Of a stretch of 64,000 nucleotides of DNA, positions 34,952-43,363 are shown piece by piece (position 1 is the first letter of the stretch; each line of letters opens with the position of its first letter). The DNA comes from Actinoplanes oryzae. GTDB lineage: Bacteria; Actinomycetota; Actinomycetes; Mycobacteriales; Micromonosporaceae. The DNA lies in the NCBI RefSeq assembly GCF_030757795.1, contig NZ_JAUQWH010000029.1, positions 1-64,000 on the forward strand, given 5' to 3'. The translations under genes were made by a program, and so were the position numbers. The notes below the pieces were generated by a model. It did not search any database. It was not told where the DNA came from and saw only the letters and a program-made list of their open reading frames with translations.

Positions 34952-37045
34952 GTGCGACATTGGGGGGAACCGGACCACGCCGTGCCCGATCGGACGGCTC
35001 CGGACGAGAGTGGACGAGCGGCGCCCGGGGGCGGGCTGCTGGCCGGCCGGCTGCGCGAGTCGCGGAGCCGCGCCTTCGTGGGCCGGGGCGCCGAGCTGGC
35101 CGTGCTGCGCGCGGCGCTGGCGGGGGAGCCCGGCTCGGCGACGGTGTTCGCGCTGACCGGGCCCGGGGGAGTCGGCAAGACCACGCTGCTGCGGCGCTTC
35201 GCGGACGAGGCCGGGGCGGCGGGGCGTACGGTGATCGAGGTCGACGGCGCCGCGATCGAGCCGGCGCCGGCCGCCTTCGAGGCCGCCGCGAGCGCGGCGC
35301 TCGCCGAGCCGGCCGGGGTGCTGCTGATCGACTCGTTCGAGCAGTGCCAGGGGCTCGGGCCGTGGCTGCGCGACAGGTTCCTGCCCCGGCTGCCGGCGGG
35401 GGCGCTGGTGGTCATCGCCGGGCGCCGGCCGCCGGACCCGCGGTGGACCGCCGACCTGGCCTGGTCGGAGCTGCTGCGGGTGATCGAGCTGCACGACTTC
35501 ACCCGGGCGGAGGCCGTGGACCTGCTGACCCGCCGGGGCATCCCGGAGTCCCTGCACGAGCCGGTCATCCGCTTCGCGGGCGGCCACCCGCTGGCGCTGA
35601 GCCTGGCCGCCGTGGTCGCGGGCCGCTCGGGCGCCGCCGGGCACTGGGAGCCGGGGCCCGGCGTGCTGACCGCGCTGGTGGAGGAGTTCGCCGGCGCCGT
35701 GGAGTCCGACGCCCACCGGCTCGCCCTCGGCGTCCTCGCCCACGCGCCCAGCACCACCGAGGACCTGCTGCGCGCCGTCGCCGGGGAGCGCGCCGCCGAG
35801 CTGTTCGACTGGCTGCGCGCCCAGCCGTTCACCGAGTCGCACGCCGGCGGCCTCACCGCCCACCGGGTCGTGCGCGGGGTGGTCGACCAGCACTACCGCT
35901 GGCGGGACCCGTCCAGCTACGCGGCGATGCACCGCGCGATCGTCACCCACCTCGCCGAGCACGCCCGCCGCTCCACCGGGGGCGCTGCCGTGCCCGCCGT
36001 CCGCGCGCTCTACCAGCTCATCAGCCCCGATCACACGGTGGCGCCCGAGCTGGAGGACGAGCACACCGGCGACTTCTACGCCGCGCCGCTGACCCCGGCC
36101 GACACCGAGGTGGTGCTGCGGCTCGCCCGGGAGGCCGGCGGCGCCGGGGCGGTGGACGTGGTCCGGCACTGGCTCGACCGGCAGCCCGAGGCGTTCCGGG
36201 TGTTCCGCGGCACCGCCGGCGGGGCGGTGGCCGCCAGCGGCGCGGCCCTGCTGCTCGACCGTCCCGACCCGGTCGACGTGGCCGCCGACCCGGCCGTCGC
36301 CGCCGCCTGGCGCGCCGTCGCCGGCCGGGGCCCGCGCCCGGGGGAGCGGATCTGCGTCTCGTGCTTCCACTTCCCGGTGCACGGCCGGCCCGCCGGCGTC
36401 GACGGCCTGCTGCGCCTGACGATCGCCGAGGACTGGCTGCTGACCGAGCGGGTGGCGTGGTCCTTCGTGCTCCTGGGCGCGGACAGCCCGCTGGGGCCGC
36501 TGCTCGAGCTGGGCGGGTTCGCGCGCGCCGGGGAGCCGGTCCGGCTGGGCGGGATCACCTTCCAGCTGTACGGCCACGACTGGCGCGAGATGCCGTACGA
36601 CGCCTGGATCTCGCAGCTCAGCGACATCGCCCTGTACGGGCCGGCCGGGCGCCCGGGAGCCGAGCAGGGCGAGCTCGTGCTGGGCCGTGCGGAGTTCGAC
36701 GCGGCCGTCCGCGACGCCCTGCGCGCGTGGCACAACCGGCCGGCGTTCCTGGGCAACCCGCTGCTCGCCACGCGCCTGGTGACGGCCGGGGTGCGCGGAG
36801 AGCCGGAGGTGGGCGAGCAGCGGCTGCGGGACCTGCTGGAGGAGACCGTCGACGCGCTGCGCGAGGACCCGAGGGAGAACAAGCTGCACCGGGCGCTCGC
36901 CACCACGTACTTCCACAAGGTCCCCACGCAGGAGGCCGCCGCCGAGCGTCTCGGGCTGCCCTTCAGCACCTATCGCCGGCACCTCACGCGGGGCCTGGAC
37001 CGGGTCGCCGCGGCCCTCTGGGAACGCCGGTCGACCGCGCCGTGA
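34952..37045 (+). CDS. STAND-type ATPase with C-terminal sigma-like helix-turn-helix
   Basis: About 697 residues from GTG 34952, favoured because TAGCAT lies at leaderless spacing; GTG 34925 is an alternative. An AAA/NACHT-like domain starts near residue 30: FVGRGAELAVLR, Walker A GPGGVGKTTLL, Walker B VLLIDSFEQCQG, then sensor-like LVVIAGRRPPDPRW. The long middle region has no recognised motif. The C-terminus (TQEAAAERLGLPFSTYRRHL) resembles the sigma-70 region 4 or LuxR-type helix-turn-helix. A signal-sensing ATP-dependent transcription factor is inferred. The effector and targets are unknown. Confidence 0.75.
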   Translation: MRHWGEPDHAVPDRTAPDESGRAAPGGGLLAGRLRESRSRAFVGRGAELAVLRAALAGEPGSATVFALTGPGGVGKTTLLRRFADEAGAAGRTVIEVDGAAIEPAPAAFEAAASAALAEPAGVLLIDSFEQCQGLGPWLRDRFLPRLPAGALVVIAGRRPPDPRWTADLAWSELLRVIELHDFTRAEAVDLLTRRGIPESLHEPVIRFAGGHPLALSLAAVVAGRSGAAGHWEPGPGVLTALVEEFAGAVESDAHRLALGVLAHAPSTTEDLLRAVAGERAAELFDWLRAQPFTESHAGGLTAHRVVRGVVDQHYRWRDPSSYAAMHRAIVTHLAEHARRSTGGAAVPAVRALYQLISPDHTVAPELEDEHTGDFYAAPLTPADTEVVLRLAREAGGAGAVDVVRHWLDRQPEAFRVFRGTAGGAVAASGAALLLDRPDPVDVAADPAVAAAWRAVAGRGPRPGERICVSCFHFPVHGRPAGVDGLLRLTIAEDWLLTERVAWSFVLLGADSPLGPLLELGGFARAGEPVRLGGITFQLYGHDWREMPYDAWISQLSDIALYGPAGRPGAEQGELVLGRAEFDAAVRDALRAWHNRPAFLGNPLLATRLVTAGVRGEPEVGEQRLRDLLEETVDALREDPRENKLHRALATTYFHKVPTQEAAAERLGLPFSTYRRHLTRGLDRVAAALWERRSTAP

Positions 37046-37224
37046 ACACTGTGTGTCATGGTCATGTTTCGGAGGGCGGATCGACGGAGTGGTGTTGGTA
37101 ACAGTTTTGAGCTGGTGGGAGGGGTCGTGCCTTGGTGTCCGAAATGAGTCCGTAACGCCCCCGCTATTCTTCTGACCGCTACCGACCGTCACGAGCGGTC
37201 CGGGGCGACGGGGAAGGGGCGGAG

Positions 37225-37965
37225 ATGCGGAACAGGTCGATCAAGGCGAGCGTGGCTGCCCTCGTGGTGGCCGGCGGGCTGCTCTCGGGCTGTGGCGGCA
37301 CCGACGGCGGGAGCACCACGGCGCCCGGTGCGGCGGCCGCGCCCTCGGAGGAGGGCAACGGCGTCGCGGCGCTCGAGCCGGCCGAGATCCTCAGCCGCAG
37401 CAAGGCGGCGGTCGGCAAGGCCGGGTCCTACACGCTGTCCGGCACCCTGCGCGACGGCGCCGAGGAGCTGACCCTCGACCTGGCGGTGGGCGGCACCGAC
37501 CTGGTCGGCAACGTCCTCGTCGGCTCCGGCCGGGTGCAGCTGCTGCGGGCCCACGGCAAGGACTACGTACGGCCGGACGCCGCGTTCCTGGCCGCGACCG
37601 GCAACGCCAAGAAGGCCGACGCCATGGTCGCCGAGCTCGGCGACAAGTGGGCCCTGGTGCCCGCGACCAACCAGACCTACGCGAGCCTGTTCGCCCTGGC
37701 CGACGCCGACCAGCTGCTCACCGCCACCGGCACCCTGACCAAGGGCGTCGAGGGCGAGATCCACGGCACCCCGGCGGTCGGGCTGGTCGACAGCGCCGAC
37801 GGCGGCGTGCTCTACGTGGCGACCAGTGGCGAGCCGTACCCGCTGAGCCTGCAGAGCAAGGACGCCGAGCAGGGCTCGCTGACCTTCAGCGGCTTCGGCG
37901 CCGAGGTCGAGGGCGCCACGCCGCCCGCCACCACGCAGGTGATCGACCTGGCGGAGCTGGGCTGA
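37225..37965 (+). CDS. Lipoprotein, LppX/LprG-like
   Basis: 246 residues with a lipoprotein signal (LVVAGGLLSGC, lipid-modified Cys about residue 23) and a Thr/Gly/Ala linker. The single domain ends in GEPYPLSLQSKDAEQGSLTF, resembling the mycobacterial LppX/LprAFG fold that binds acylated lipids. A paralogue with matching GEPYPL and FSDFGEP segments is at 39469-40230. ATG start with GGGAAGGGG upstream. The last seven codons and stop are repeated in tandem downstream. Confidence 0.82.
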   Translation: MRNRSIKASVAALVVAGGLLSGCGGTDGGSTTAPGAAAAPSEEGNGVAALEPAEILSRSKAAVGKAGSYTLSGTLRDGAEELTLDLAVGGTDLVGNVLVGSGRVQLLRAHGKDYVRPDAAFLAATGNAKKADAMVAELGDKWALVPATNQTYASLFALADADQLLTATGTLTKGVEGEIHGTPAVGLVDSADGGVLYVATSGEPYPLSLQSKDAEQGSLTFSGFGAEVEGATPPATTQVIDLAELG

Positions 37966-38101
37966 GAAACGTCGCGGCCGCATCCACCTCGCACAGCCGG
38001 GCCGAGAAGCGTCGCGGCTGCATCGGTCTCGCACAGCTGGGCTGAGGAAGGTCACGGCCGCATGGACCTGGCGGAGCTGGGCTGAGAATCGTCGCGGGCG
38101 C
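37942..38101. repeat. Four-copy 40-bp tandem repeat of the lipoprotein gene end
   Basis: Copies start at 37942, 37982, 38022 and 38062 with period exactly 40 bp. Copy 1 is the last codons plus TGA of the lipoprotein gene. Copy 4 keeps the same GACCTGGCGGAGCTGGGCTG core, while copies 2 and 3 have diverged. The array fills most of the gap to copC. Confidence 0.88.
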
Positions 38102-38137
38102 CGGGAACTTTCCGGGCCCGGCGAGCGACCAGTCCGC

Positions 38138-38767
38138 GTGAGAAACCGACGCCGCCTCAGTCTCCTGCCGCTGCTCCTGGCCGCCTGCGCCGCCTTCGTG
38201 CTGCCCGGCTCGCCCGCCTGGGCCCACGCCCAGCTCACCTCCTCCACCCCGGAGGAGGACGCCACGGTCAAGAAGGCGCCCGCCGAGATCACGCTGAAGT
38301 TCAGCGAGCGCCTCAACCCCGATTTCACCACGATCGTGCTCAGCGACGCGGCGAAGCGGAAGGTCGGCGCCGACGGTCCGGAGGTCGACGGGCGCGAGGG
38401 CACGCTGACCCCGGCGGAGCCGCTGGCCAACGGGACGTACACGGTCGCGTACCGGGTGGTGTCGGTGGACGGGCACACCGTGCAGGGGTCGTACTCGTTC
38501 ACCGTGGCCGACCCGTCCGCCACGGCTGCCCCGGCGCCGTCGGCCACCTCCGCGGCCCCGGAAGCATCGGCCACGTCCGCGGCTCCCGCCCCGGTGGCGT
38601 CGGCGGCGGCCTCGGCGGCTCCGGCGACGGTGCCGCTCGCCGAGGAGTCCGCGGAGGACGACGGGGTTCCGGCGGGCGTGCTCGTCGGGATCGGGGTCGT
38701 GGCCCTGCTCCTCGTCGCCGGGGCCGGCTATTTCTGGCTGAGCCGGCGCCGTGGCCCCGCCGCCTGA
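38138..38767 (+). CDS. copC: CopC-domain copper-binding membrane protein
   Basis: 209 residues from a GTG start. The signal peptide ends at AWAHAQL, leaving the copper-ligand His at the mature N-terminus. The CopC beta-sandwich (LTSSTPEEDATV, ITLKFSERLNP, YRVVSVDGHTVQGSYSFTV) contains the second His. A long Ala/Pro/Ser linker and a C-terminal transmembrane helix with a basic end anchor it outside the membrane. No CopD or YcnI gene is adjacent, so a role in copper delivery is inferred from the family only. The 3' end is duplicated in tandem. Confidence 0.88.
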   Translation: MRNRRRLSLLPLLLAACAAFVLPGSPAWAHAQLTSSTPEEDATVKKAPAEITLKFSERLNPDFTTIVLSDAAKRKVGADGPEVDGREGTLTPAEPLANGTYTVAYRVVSVDGHTVQGSYSFTVADPSATAAPAPSATSAAPEASATSAAPAPVASAAASAAPATVPLAEESAEDDGVPAGVLVGIGVVALLLVAGAGYFWLSRRRGPAA

Positions 38768-38796
38768 GGGGGCGCCGTGGCCCCGCCGCCTGAGCG
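38745..38796. repeat. Two-copy 26-bp tandem repeat of the copC end
   Basis: GGCGCCGTGGCCCCGCCGCC followed by TGAG occurs at 38745 and again at 38771. Copy 1 contains the last codons and TGA of copC. It is the same kind of stop-codon-spanning duplication as at 14264 and 37942. Copy number is low, so chance cannot be ruled out on its own. Confidence 0.8.
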
Positions 38797-38850
38797 GGTG
38801 CCGGGCCGGCCGGCCTGCCGAGTTGGTGCCGGGGTCTCGCGGCCCGCGGG

Positions 38851-39405
38851 TCACCAGCCCAGGTCGGCTCGCACCAGGGAGTAGACGCCGAGGTCGACCC
38901 GGCCGGCGTGGGTGTGGCCGGCGCTGCGCGCGACGCCCTCGAAGGTGAAGCCGGCCTTCTCGGCGACGCGCTGCGCGGCGACGTTGCCGGCGGCCGCGGT
39001 CAGCTCGACCCGGTGGATCAGCTCGTGGCCGAGCGCCCACGCGGCCAGCACCTCGACGGCCTCGGTGGCGTAGCCGCGGCCCCGGCAGTCCGGCGCCATC
39101 CAGCAGCCGATCTCCGTGGTGCCGCGGGGCCACGAGGTCTTCTTGAGGTGCACGCACCCGGCGAGCAGGTCGGTGAGCGGATCGGCCATCGCCAGCTGCA
39201 ACCCGTCCCCGGCGGTCCGGCGCGCCTCGGCCTCCTCGTGGCACCACCAGAGCGCCAGCGCCTCGGTGAACGGGCGGGGCATCGGCAGCCACCGCTGCGT
39301 CTCGCGGTCCGAGCAGGCGAACCACACCCGGGCGGCGTCCTCCGGCGCGAACGGCCGCAACCGCAGCCGCGGCGTCGTCAGGACCGTGCGGGGGAAGACG
39401 ACCAC
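38851..39405 (-). CDS. GNAT N-acetyltransferase (RimJ/RimL-like)
   Basis: 184 residues opening with TPRLRLRPFAPEDAARVW. The acetyl-CoA loop region CWMAPDCRGRGYATEAVEVL and ELTAAAGNVAAQRVAEKAGF follow, all typical of RimJ/RimL-type GNAT proteins. The substrate may be a protein N-terminus or a small amine. It is convergent with copC, and the upstream lipoprotein gene on the same strand is separated by a terminator hairpin. Confidence 0.88.
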   Translation of the reverse strand: MVVFPRTVLTTPRLRLRPFAPEDAARVWFACSDRETQRWLPMPRPFTEALALWWCHEEAEARRTAGDGLQLAMADPLTDLLAGCVHLKKTSWPRGTTEIGCWMAPDCRGRGYATEAVEVLAAWALGHELIHRVELTAAAGNVAAQRVAEKAGFTFEGVARSAGHTHAGRVDLGVYSLVRADLGW

Positions 39406-39425
39406 GGCCGCTCCTCCGGCAGGGG

Positions 39426-39458
39426 GGTGGCCCGGGCGTCCTCGTCCACCGGGCCACC
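39426..39458 (-). terminator. 10-bp perfect hairpin terminator
   Basis: GGTGGCCCGG and CCGGGCCACC flank a 13-nt loop, 10 bp after the stop of the reverse-strand lipoprotein gene and 20 bp before the GNAT start. It lacks a U tract. Confidence 0.7.
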
Positions 39459-39468
39459 GTACTCCGGA

Positions 39469-40230
39469 TCAGTCCTGCAGATCCGCGAGGTCGAGCACCT
39501 CCTCCGCCGGCGGCGTCTCCATCCCGGCGAACGGCTCCCCGAAGTCGCTGAAGGTCATCGCGCCGTCCGACGCCTTCTCGGCCTCGATGCGCAGCGGGTA
39601 CGGCTCCCCGACCGTCGCCACGTACATGGTGCCGCGGTCGGATCCCCCGGTGACCAGGCCGATCGCCGGAGTGCCGGCAACCTCCTTCTCGGCGCCCTTG
39701 GTCACCTTGCCGTCCGGCTCGAGCAGCTCGTCGACATTGGCCGGCGCGAACAGCTCGGCCATGTCCTTCTCGTCCTCGGGCACGAGCACCCACCGGTCGC
39801 CGATCAGCTGGGCCATCGCCTTGCCCTGCTTGGCGTCGCCGGTGGTCATCGTCCAGAAGGCCTGGTCCGCCCGCATGTACTGCTTCCCGCCGACGGCCAG
39901 CAGCTCCACCGTGGCCCGGTCGAACGACATCTCCCCGGCCAGGTCCTTCCCGGCCACCTTGAAGTCCAGCTTCATCGGCTGCCCGTCCTGCACGATGTCG
40001 CCCTTGAGCCGGTACGAGCCGGCGGCCCGCAGCGCCGTCTTCGCCTTCGCCAGGATCGCGTCGGCCCCGAGCTCCGCCACCCCGTTGTCCGCGGGAGCCG
40101 CCGACGTGCTCACCGCCGGCGCCGGCGCGCCCGCATTCCCGCCGCCGCCGTCGGAGTTGCCGCAGCCCGCCAGCGCCGCCCCGGCCAGCGCCAGCACGGC
40201 CACGCCGCCCTTGATCGATCGCGTCCCCAT
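39469..40230 (-). CDS. Lipoprotein, LppX/LprG-like (paralogue)
   Basis: 253 residues from ATG 40230, which has AAGGGG upstream. The lipobox is ALAGC and a Gly/Ala/Ser linker follows. Alignable segments with the 37225 lipoprotein include A-GSY-L-G near the start of the domain, GKQYMRADQAF versus GKDYVRPDAAF, and GEPYPLRIEAEKASDGAMTF. The two genes face each other around copC and the GNAT gene, suggesting inverted duplication or rearrangement. Binding of a lipid or glycolipid at the cell surface is inferred from the fold. Confidence 0.85.
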   Translation of the reverse strand: MGTRSIKGGVAVLALAGAALAGCGNSDGGGGNAGAPAPAVSTSAAPADNGVAELGADAILAKAKTALRAAGSYRLKGDIVQDGQPMKLDFKVAGKDLAGEMSFDRATVELLAVGGKQYMRADQAFWTMTTGDAKQGKAMAQLIGDRWVLVPEDEKDMAELFAPANVDELLEPDGKVTKGAEKEVAGTPAIGLVTGGSDRGTMYVATVGEPYPLRIEAEKASDGAMTFSDFGEPFAGMETPPAEEVLDLADLQD

Positions 40231-40358
40231 GAGAGTGCCCCTTCCCGCCCGCCCGTGAAGCCCCGGGCCGGTCGGAGCGCCCGGGGAGCTGCCCAACATA
40301 GCGGGCCCCCGTGCCCCGGACCGCCCCGATGGTGCGCCCTGTCGGGAAGCCGACCAGC

Positions 40359-41186
40359 TCAGGAGGGCTTGATGCCCGCAAGGTGGACCACGAGCAGCAC
40401 GACCCGGTACGCCTCGGCGACGTCCGCCGCCGTGCAGGAGATCGTGCGCCCGCCGCCGGTCCGCGTCACGCCGGGCACGAGGGTGGCCAGGTCGACCGCG
40501 AGGGGACTCCCGACGTCCACTTCGACGTGGACCGGGCCGGGGATCGCGAACGGCGCGATCTCCGCGCGGTGGGTGACGGCTTCGGCGGCGGCGCGGCGCA
40601 ACTCCTCGCGGACGGCGGCGGGGTGGCGCGTGATCGCGGCGGTCTGGCCGATGGCCTGTTTGACGGCCACGGTGACCGCGCCGGGAACGAGGGAGCGCAG
40701 CTCGGCGCACGCCTGGTCATCACCGCTGAGCAGCACGACAGGCGCTCCGAAGTGGCCGGCCGTCGCGGCGTTCAGACCGATCTCGCCGTACGGCCGGCCG
40801 TTGACCCGTACCTCGAGGATGTCGCCGCTCATCGTGTGGGCCAGGACGGCCGGACCGGCACCCGCGCGGGCGTGGAAGCCGACGAACAGCACGGCGTCGG
40901 TCGCCTCGTCGAGGCCGTCCAGCATGCCGTGGGGCCGGGGTTTGCCGCGCACCAGCAGGGCCCGGCGGTCGAGGTCCTCGGGCAGGATGTTGCGGAAGGA
41001 ACCGTGCGCGTCGGTGACCAGGACCTCGGCGGCGGGATCCGCGTCGAGCACGCCGGCGACCACCGCGTTGACCTCGGCGGTCATGAGGGCGCGTCCGCGC
41101 TCGTAGTCGTACCTGCCGGGTTGGATCTCGCTCTGGTGCACGACGCCGGAGATGCCCTCCAGGTCGGCGGAGATCAGCACTCTCAT
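40359..41186 (-). CDS. M55-family D-aminopeptidase (DppA-like)
   Basis: 275 residues. The zinc ligands of DppA are all recognisable: Asp8 and Glu10 in SADLEG, His61 in DAHGS, His105 in GFHARAG and Glu135 in GEIGLNA. Family members are decameric and cleave D-Ala-D-Ala or D-Ala dipeptides. The gene overlaps the upstream MFS gene by 4 bp (ATGA), so the two are co-translated. A role in recycling D-amino acid peptides is likely, but no dipeptide importer is nearby. Confidence 0.9.
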   Translation of the reverse strand: MRVLISADLEGISGVVHQSEIQPGRYDYERGRALMTAEVNAVVAGVLDADPAAEVLVTDAHGSFRNILPEDLDRRALLVRGKPRPHGMLDGLDEATDAVLFVGFHARAGAGPAVLAHTMSGDILEVRVNGRPYGEIGLNAATAGHFGAPVVLLSGDDQACAELRSLVPGAVTVAVKQAIGQTAAITRHPAAVREELRRAAAEAVTHRAEIAPFAIPGPVHVEVDVGSPLAVDLATLVPGVTRTGGGRTISCTAADVAEAYRVVLLVVHLAGIKPS

Positions 41187-42364
41187 ACGCGCAGTCTAGG
41201 AAGCAACAGCGGCGTGGCGAGGAGGAGCAGCCCGGCGGCGGCGATGGCGGTGCGGAGGCCGGCGACGCCCGCGAGCCAGCCCCAGACGGCGGTCAGGGCG
41301 GCGACGCCGGCGTTGCTGGAGACCGACCACGCGGTCAGGGCGCGGGCGACGCGGTCGGGCGCGATCCGGTCCAGGCGGTGGGTGGCGAGGACCGGGTTGT
41401 AGACGCCCATGCAGGTGACCAGGGCGAACTGCACGGCGAGGACCAGGACGAGCCCGCCGGTGCCCGGGCCCGGAAAGGCCAGGCCGAGCGGCCAGCAGAC
41501 GCGCAGGACCCCGGCGGCCCGCAGGACCCGGTGCCGGCCGTAGCGGGCGACCAGCGGCGGGGCCAGCCGGGAGCCGAGCAGGCCGCCGAGGCAGGGCGCG
41601 CCGAAGGCCAGGCCGTACTGCCAGGGGGCGAAGCCGAGCCGGTCGAGCAGCAGGACGGCGACCAGCGGCGAGGTGGCCATGATCAGGCCGTTGACCGCGA
41701 CCGAGTTGGCGTACAGCAGGCGCAGCTCGCGATGGCGGAGGAGGTGCCGCCATCCGTCGAGCAGGGAGCCGGCCGGCCGCCGGTCCACCGTGCCTTCCGG
41801 GAAGCGGATCGCGCGCAGGCCCAAGGCCGACAGCAGGTAGCTGACCGCGTCGGCGGCCACCGTGACCACCGGGCCGAGCAGGCCGATCGCGGCCGTGCCG
41901 AGCGGCGGGCCGACGAGCGTGGCCGTCCAGGTGGTGGCCTCGAAGCGGCCGTTCACGGCGAGCAGGACGTCGCGGGGCACCAGGCTCTTCAGGAAGGCGC
42001 CGCTCGCCGCCCGGGAGGCGATGCCGGCCGCGGCGGTGACGATCGACACGGCCACGAGGTGGGCCAGGGTCAGCGACCCCAGGGCGTACGCGGCGGGCAC
42101 GCTCGCCAGCGCGGCGAACCGCACGAGGTCCATGGTCACCATGACCGGCCGCTTCGGGCGCGCCTCGATCCAGGGCCCGAGCAGCACCGCGACGAGCGCC
42201 CCGGCGGCCGGTCCCGCGGCCGCGAGCAGGGCCACCCCGGCCGGGCCGGCGTGCAGCACCAGCACCGCGATCAGGGCGAACGCGCCGAAGCCGAGCCACG
42301 TGCCGAAGGTGCTCACCGTGTACGCGGCCCACAGCCACCGGATGTCCCTCTCCACGCCGAGCAT
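41183..42364 (-). CDS. MFS transporter (DHA3-like)
   Basis: 393 residues with 10-12 transmembrane helices. The loop WIEARPKRPVMVTMDLVRF after helix 2 and the long hydrophobic repeats fit drug/H+ antiporters of the MFS_3/DHA3 group. It is divergent from a LysR gene across an 84-bp gap with nested inverted repeats and is translationally coupled to the peptidase. LysR-controlled efflux is inferred. Confidence 0.88.
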   Translation of the reverse strand: MLGVERDIRWLWAAYTVSTFGTWLGFGAFALIAVLVLHAGPAGVALLAAAGPAAGALVAVLLGPWIEARPKRPVMVTMDLVRFAALASVPAAYALGSLTLAHLVAVSIVTAAAGIASRAASGAFLKSLVPRDVLLAVNGRFEATTWTATLVGPPLGTAAIGLLGPVVTVAADAVSYLLSALGLRAIRFPEGTVDRRPAGSLLDGWRHLLRHRELRLLYANSVAVNGLIMATSPLVAVLLLDRLGFAPWQYGLAFGAPCLGGLLGSRLAPPLVARYGRHRVLRAAGVLRVCWPLGLAFPGPGTGGLVLVLAVQFALVTCMGVYNPVLATHRLDRIAPDRVARALTAWSVSSNAGVAALTAVWGWLAGVAGLRTAIAAAGLLLLATPLLLPRLRV

Positions 42365-42392
42365 GCAAGCAGCGGGCGGCGCGGGAGATCAA

Positions 42393-42440
42393 ACAACCGC
42401 CACGCCGGGCGGCCACAACGCCCGGTTGTGCCGCTAGAGT
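42393..42440. promoter_or_regulatory. Inverted repeats and -10 in the MFS/LysR divergent gap
   Basis: ACAACCG (42393-42399) pairs with CGGTTGT (42423-42429). A nested CCGGGC/GCCCGG pair overlaps it. TAGAGT (42435-42440) is 8 bases before the LysR GTG start and fits a leaderless -10. The repeat is a candidate LysR autoregulatory and activation site. Confidence 0.5.
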
Positions 42441-42448
42441 CGCCCGCC

Positions 42449-43363
42449 GTGGACCTCGACGCCGTACGCACGTTCGTCGCCGCCGCGGAGGCGGGCCGCT
42501 TCCAGGAGGCCGCCGACGACCTGGCGATCACCCAGCAGGCGGTCTCCAAGCGCATCGCCACGCTGGAGCGCGGCCTCGGCGTGCGGCTGTTCGCCCGGAC
42601 ACCGCGGGGCGCCGCCCTGACCGTCGACGGCCAGGCGTTCCTGCCGCACGCGCGCGAGCTGCTGGCCGTGGCGGGGCGTGCGGCCGCCTCCGTGGCTCCC
42701 GGCCGCCGCCCGCTGCGCGTCGACGTGATCGCCTCCCGGCTGGCCACGGCGGGGATGCTGCGCGACTTCCACCGTACGCACCCCGCGGTCGACCTGACCG
42801 TGGTGACGCTGCACGACCTCGGCTCGGCCGTGGCGGCCCTGCGCAGCGGCGTGCTAGACGCGTCCTTCCGGGCCGTCGCCATGCCCGGCCTGCCGCTGCC
42901 GGACGACATCGCCTCGGTCCGCGTGCTCGACGAGCCGTTGCAGCTGCTGACCGGTCCGGCGCACGCCCTGGCGGCCCGCCGGTCGGTGCCGCTGGACCGG
43001 CTCGCCGGGCACCGCATCTGGATGCCGGGCATCGCCCCGGGCACCGAGTGGGCCGCCTACTACGCCGAGCTGCAGGCCGCCTTCGGACTCAGGATCGAGG
43101 CGACGGGACCCAACTTCGGCTCCGACGCGCTGCTCGACACCGTGGCCGGGACCCCGGCCCTGGCGACCTTCCTGGGCGAGCACACCCGGCTGGTGTGGCC
43201 CGCGGGTCACGACCTGCGCCGCATCCCGATCGTCGATCCCACGCCGGTCTATCCGCACTCCCTGCTGTGGCACCGGGACAACCCGCACCCGGCCCTGGAC
43301 ACCCTGCGCGCCCACCTCGCCGGGGGCCGGAGCGGCCGGCCGGGGACCTGGACGCCCGTCTGA
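42449..43363 (+). CDS. LysR-family transcriptional regulator
   Basis: 304 residues from GTG 42449. The N-terminal winged helix (MDLDAVRTFVAAAEAGRFQE, AITQQAVSKRIATLERGLGV) is classic LysR. A type 2 periplasmic-binding-like effector domain follows from about residue 88. It is divergent from the MFS/peptidase operon and convergent with pobA, whose stop is immediately adjacent. The MFS gene is the likeliest target. Confidence 0.92.
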   Translation: MDLDAVRTFVAAAEAGRFQEAADDLAITQQAVSKRIATLERGLGVRLFARTPRGAALTVDGQAFLPHARELLAVAGRAAASVAPGRRPLRVDVIASRLATAGMLRDFHRTHPAVDLTVVTLHDLGSAVAALRSGVLDASFRAVAMPGLPLPDDIASVRVLDEPLQLLTGPAHALAARRSVPLDRLAGHRIWMPGIAPGTEWAAYYAELQAAFGLRIEATGPNFGSDALLDTVAGTPALATFLGEHTRLVWPAGHDLRRIPIVDPTPVYPHSLLWHRDNPHPALDTLRAHLAGGRSGRPGTWTPV

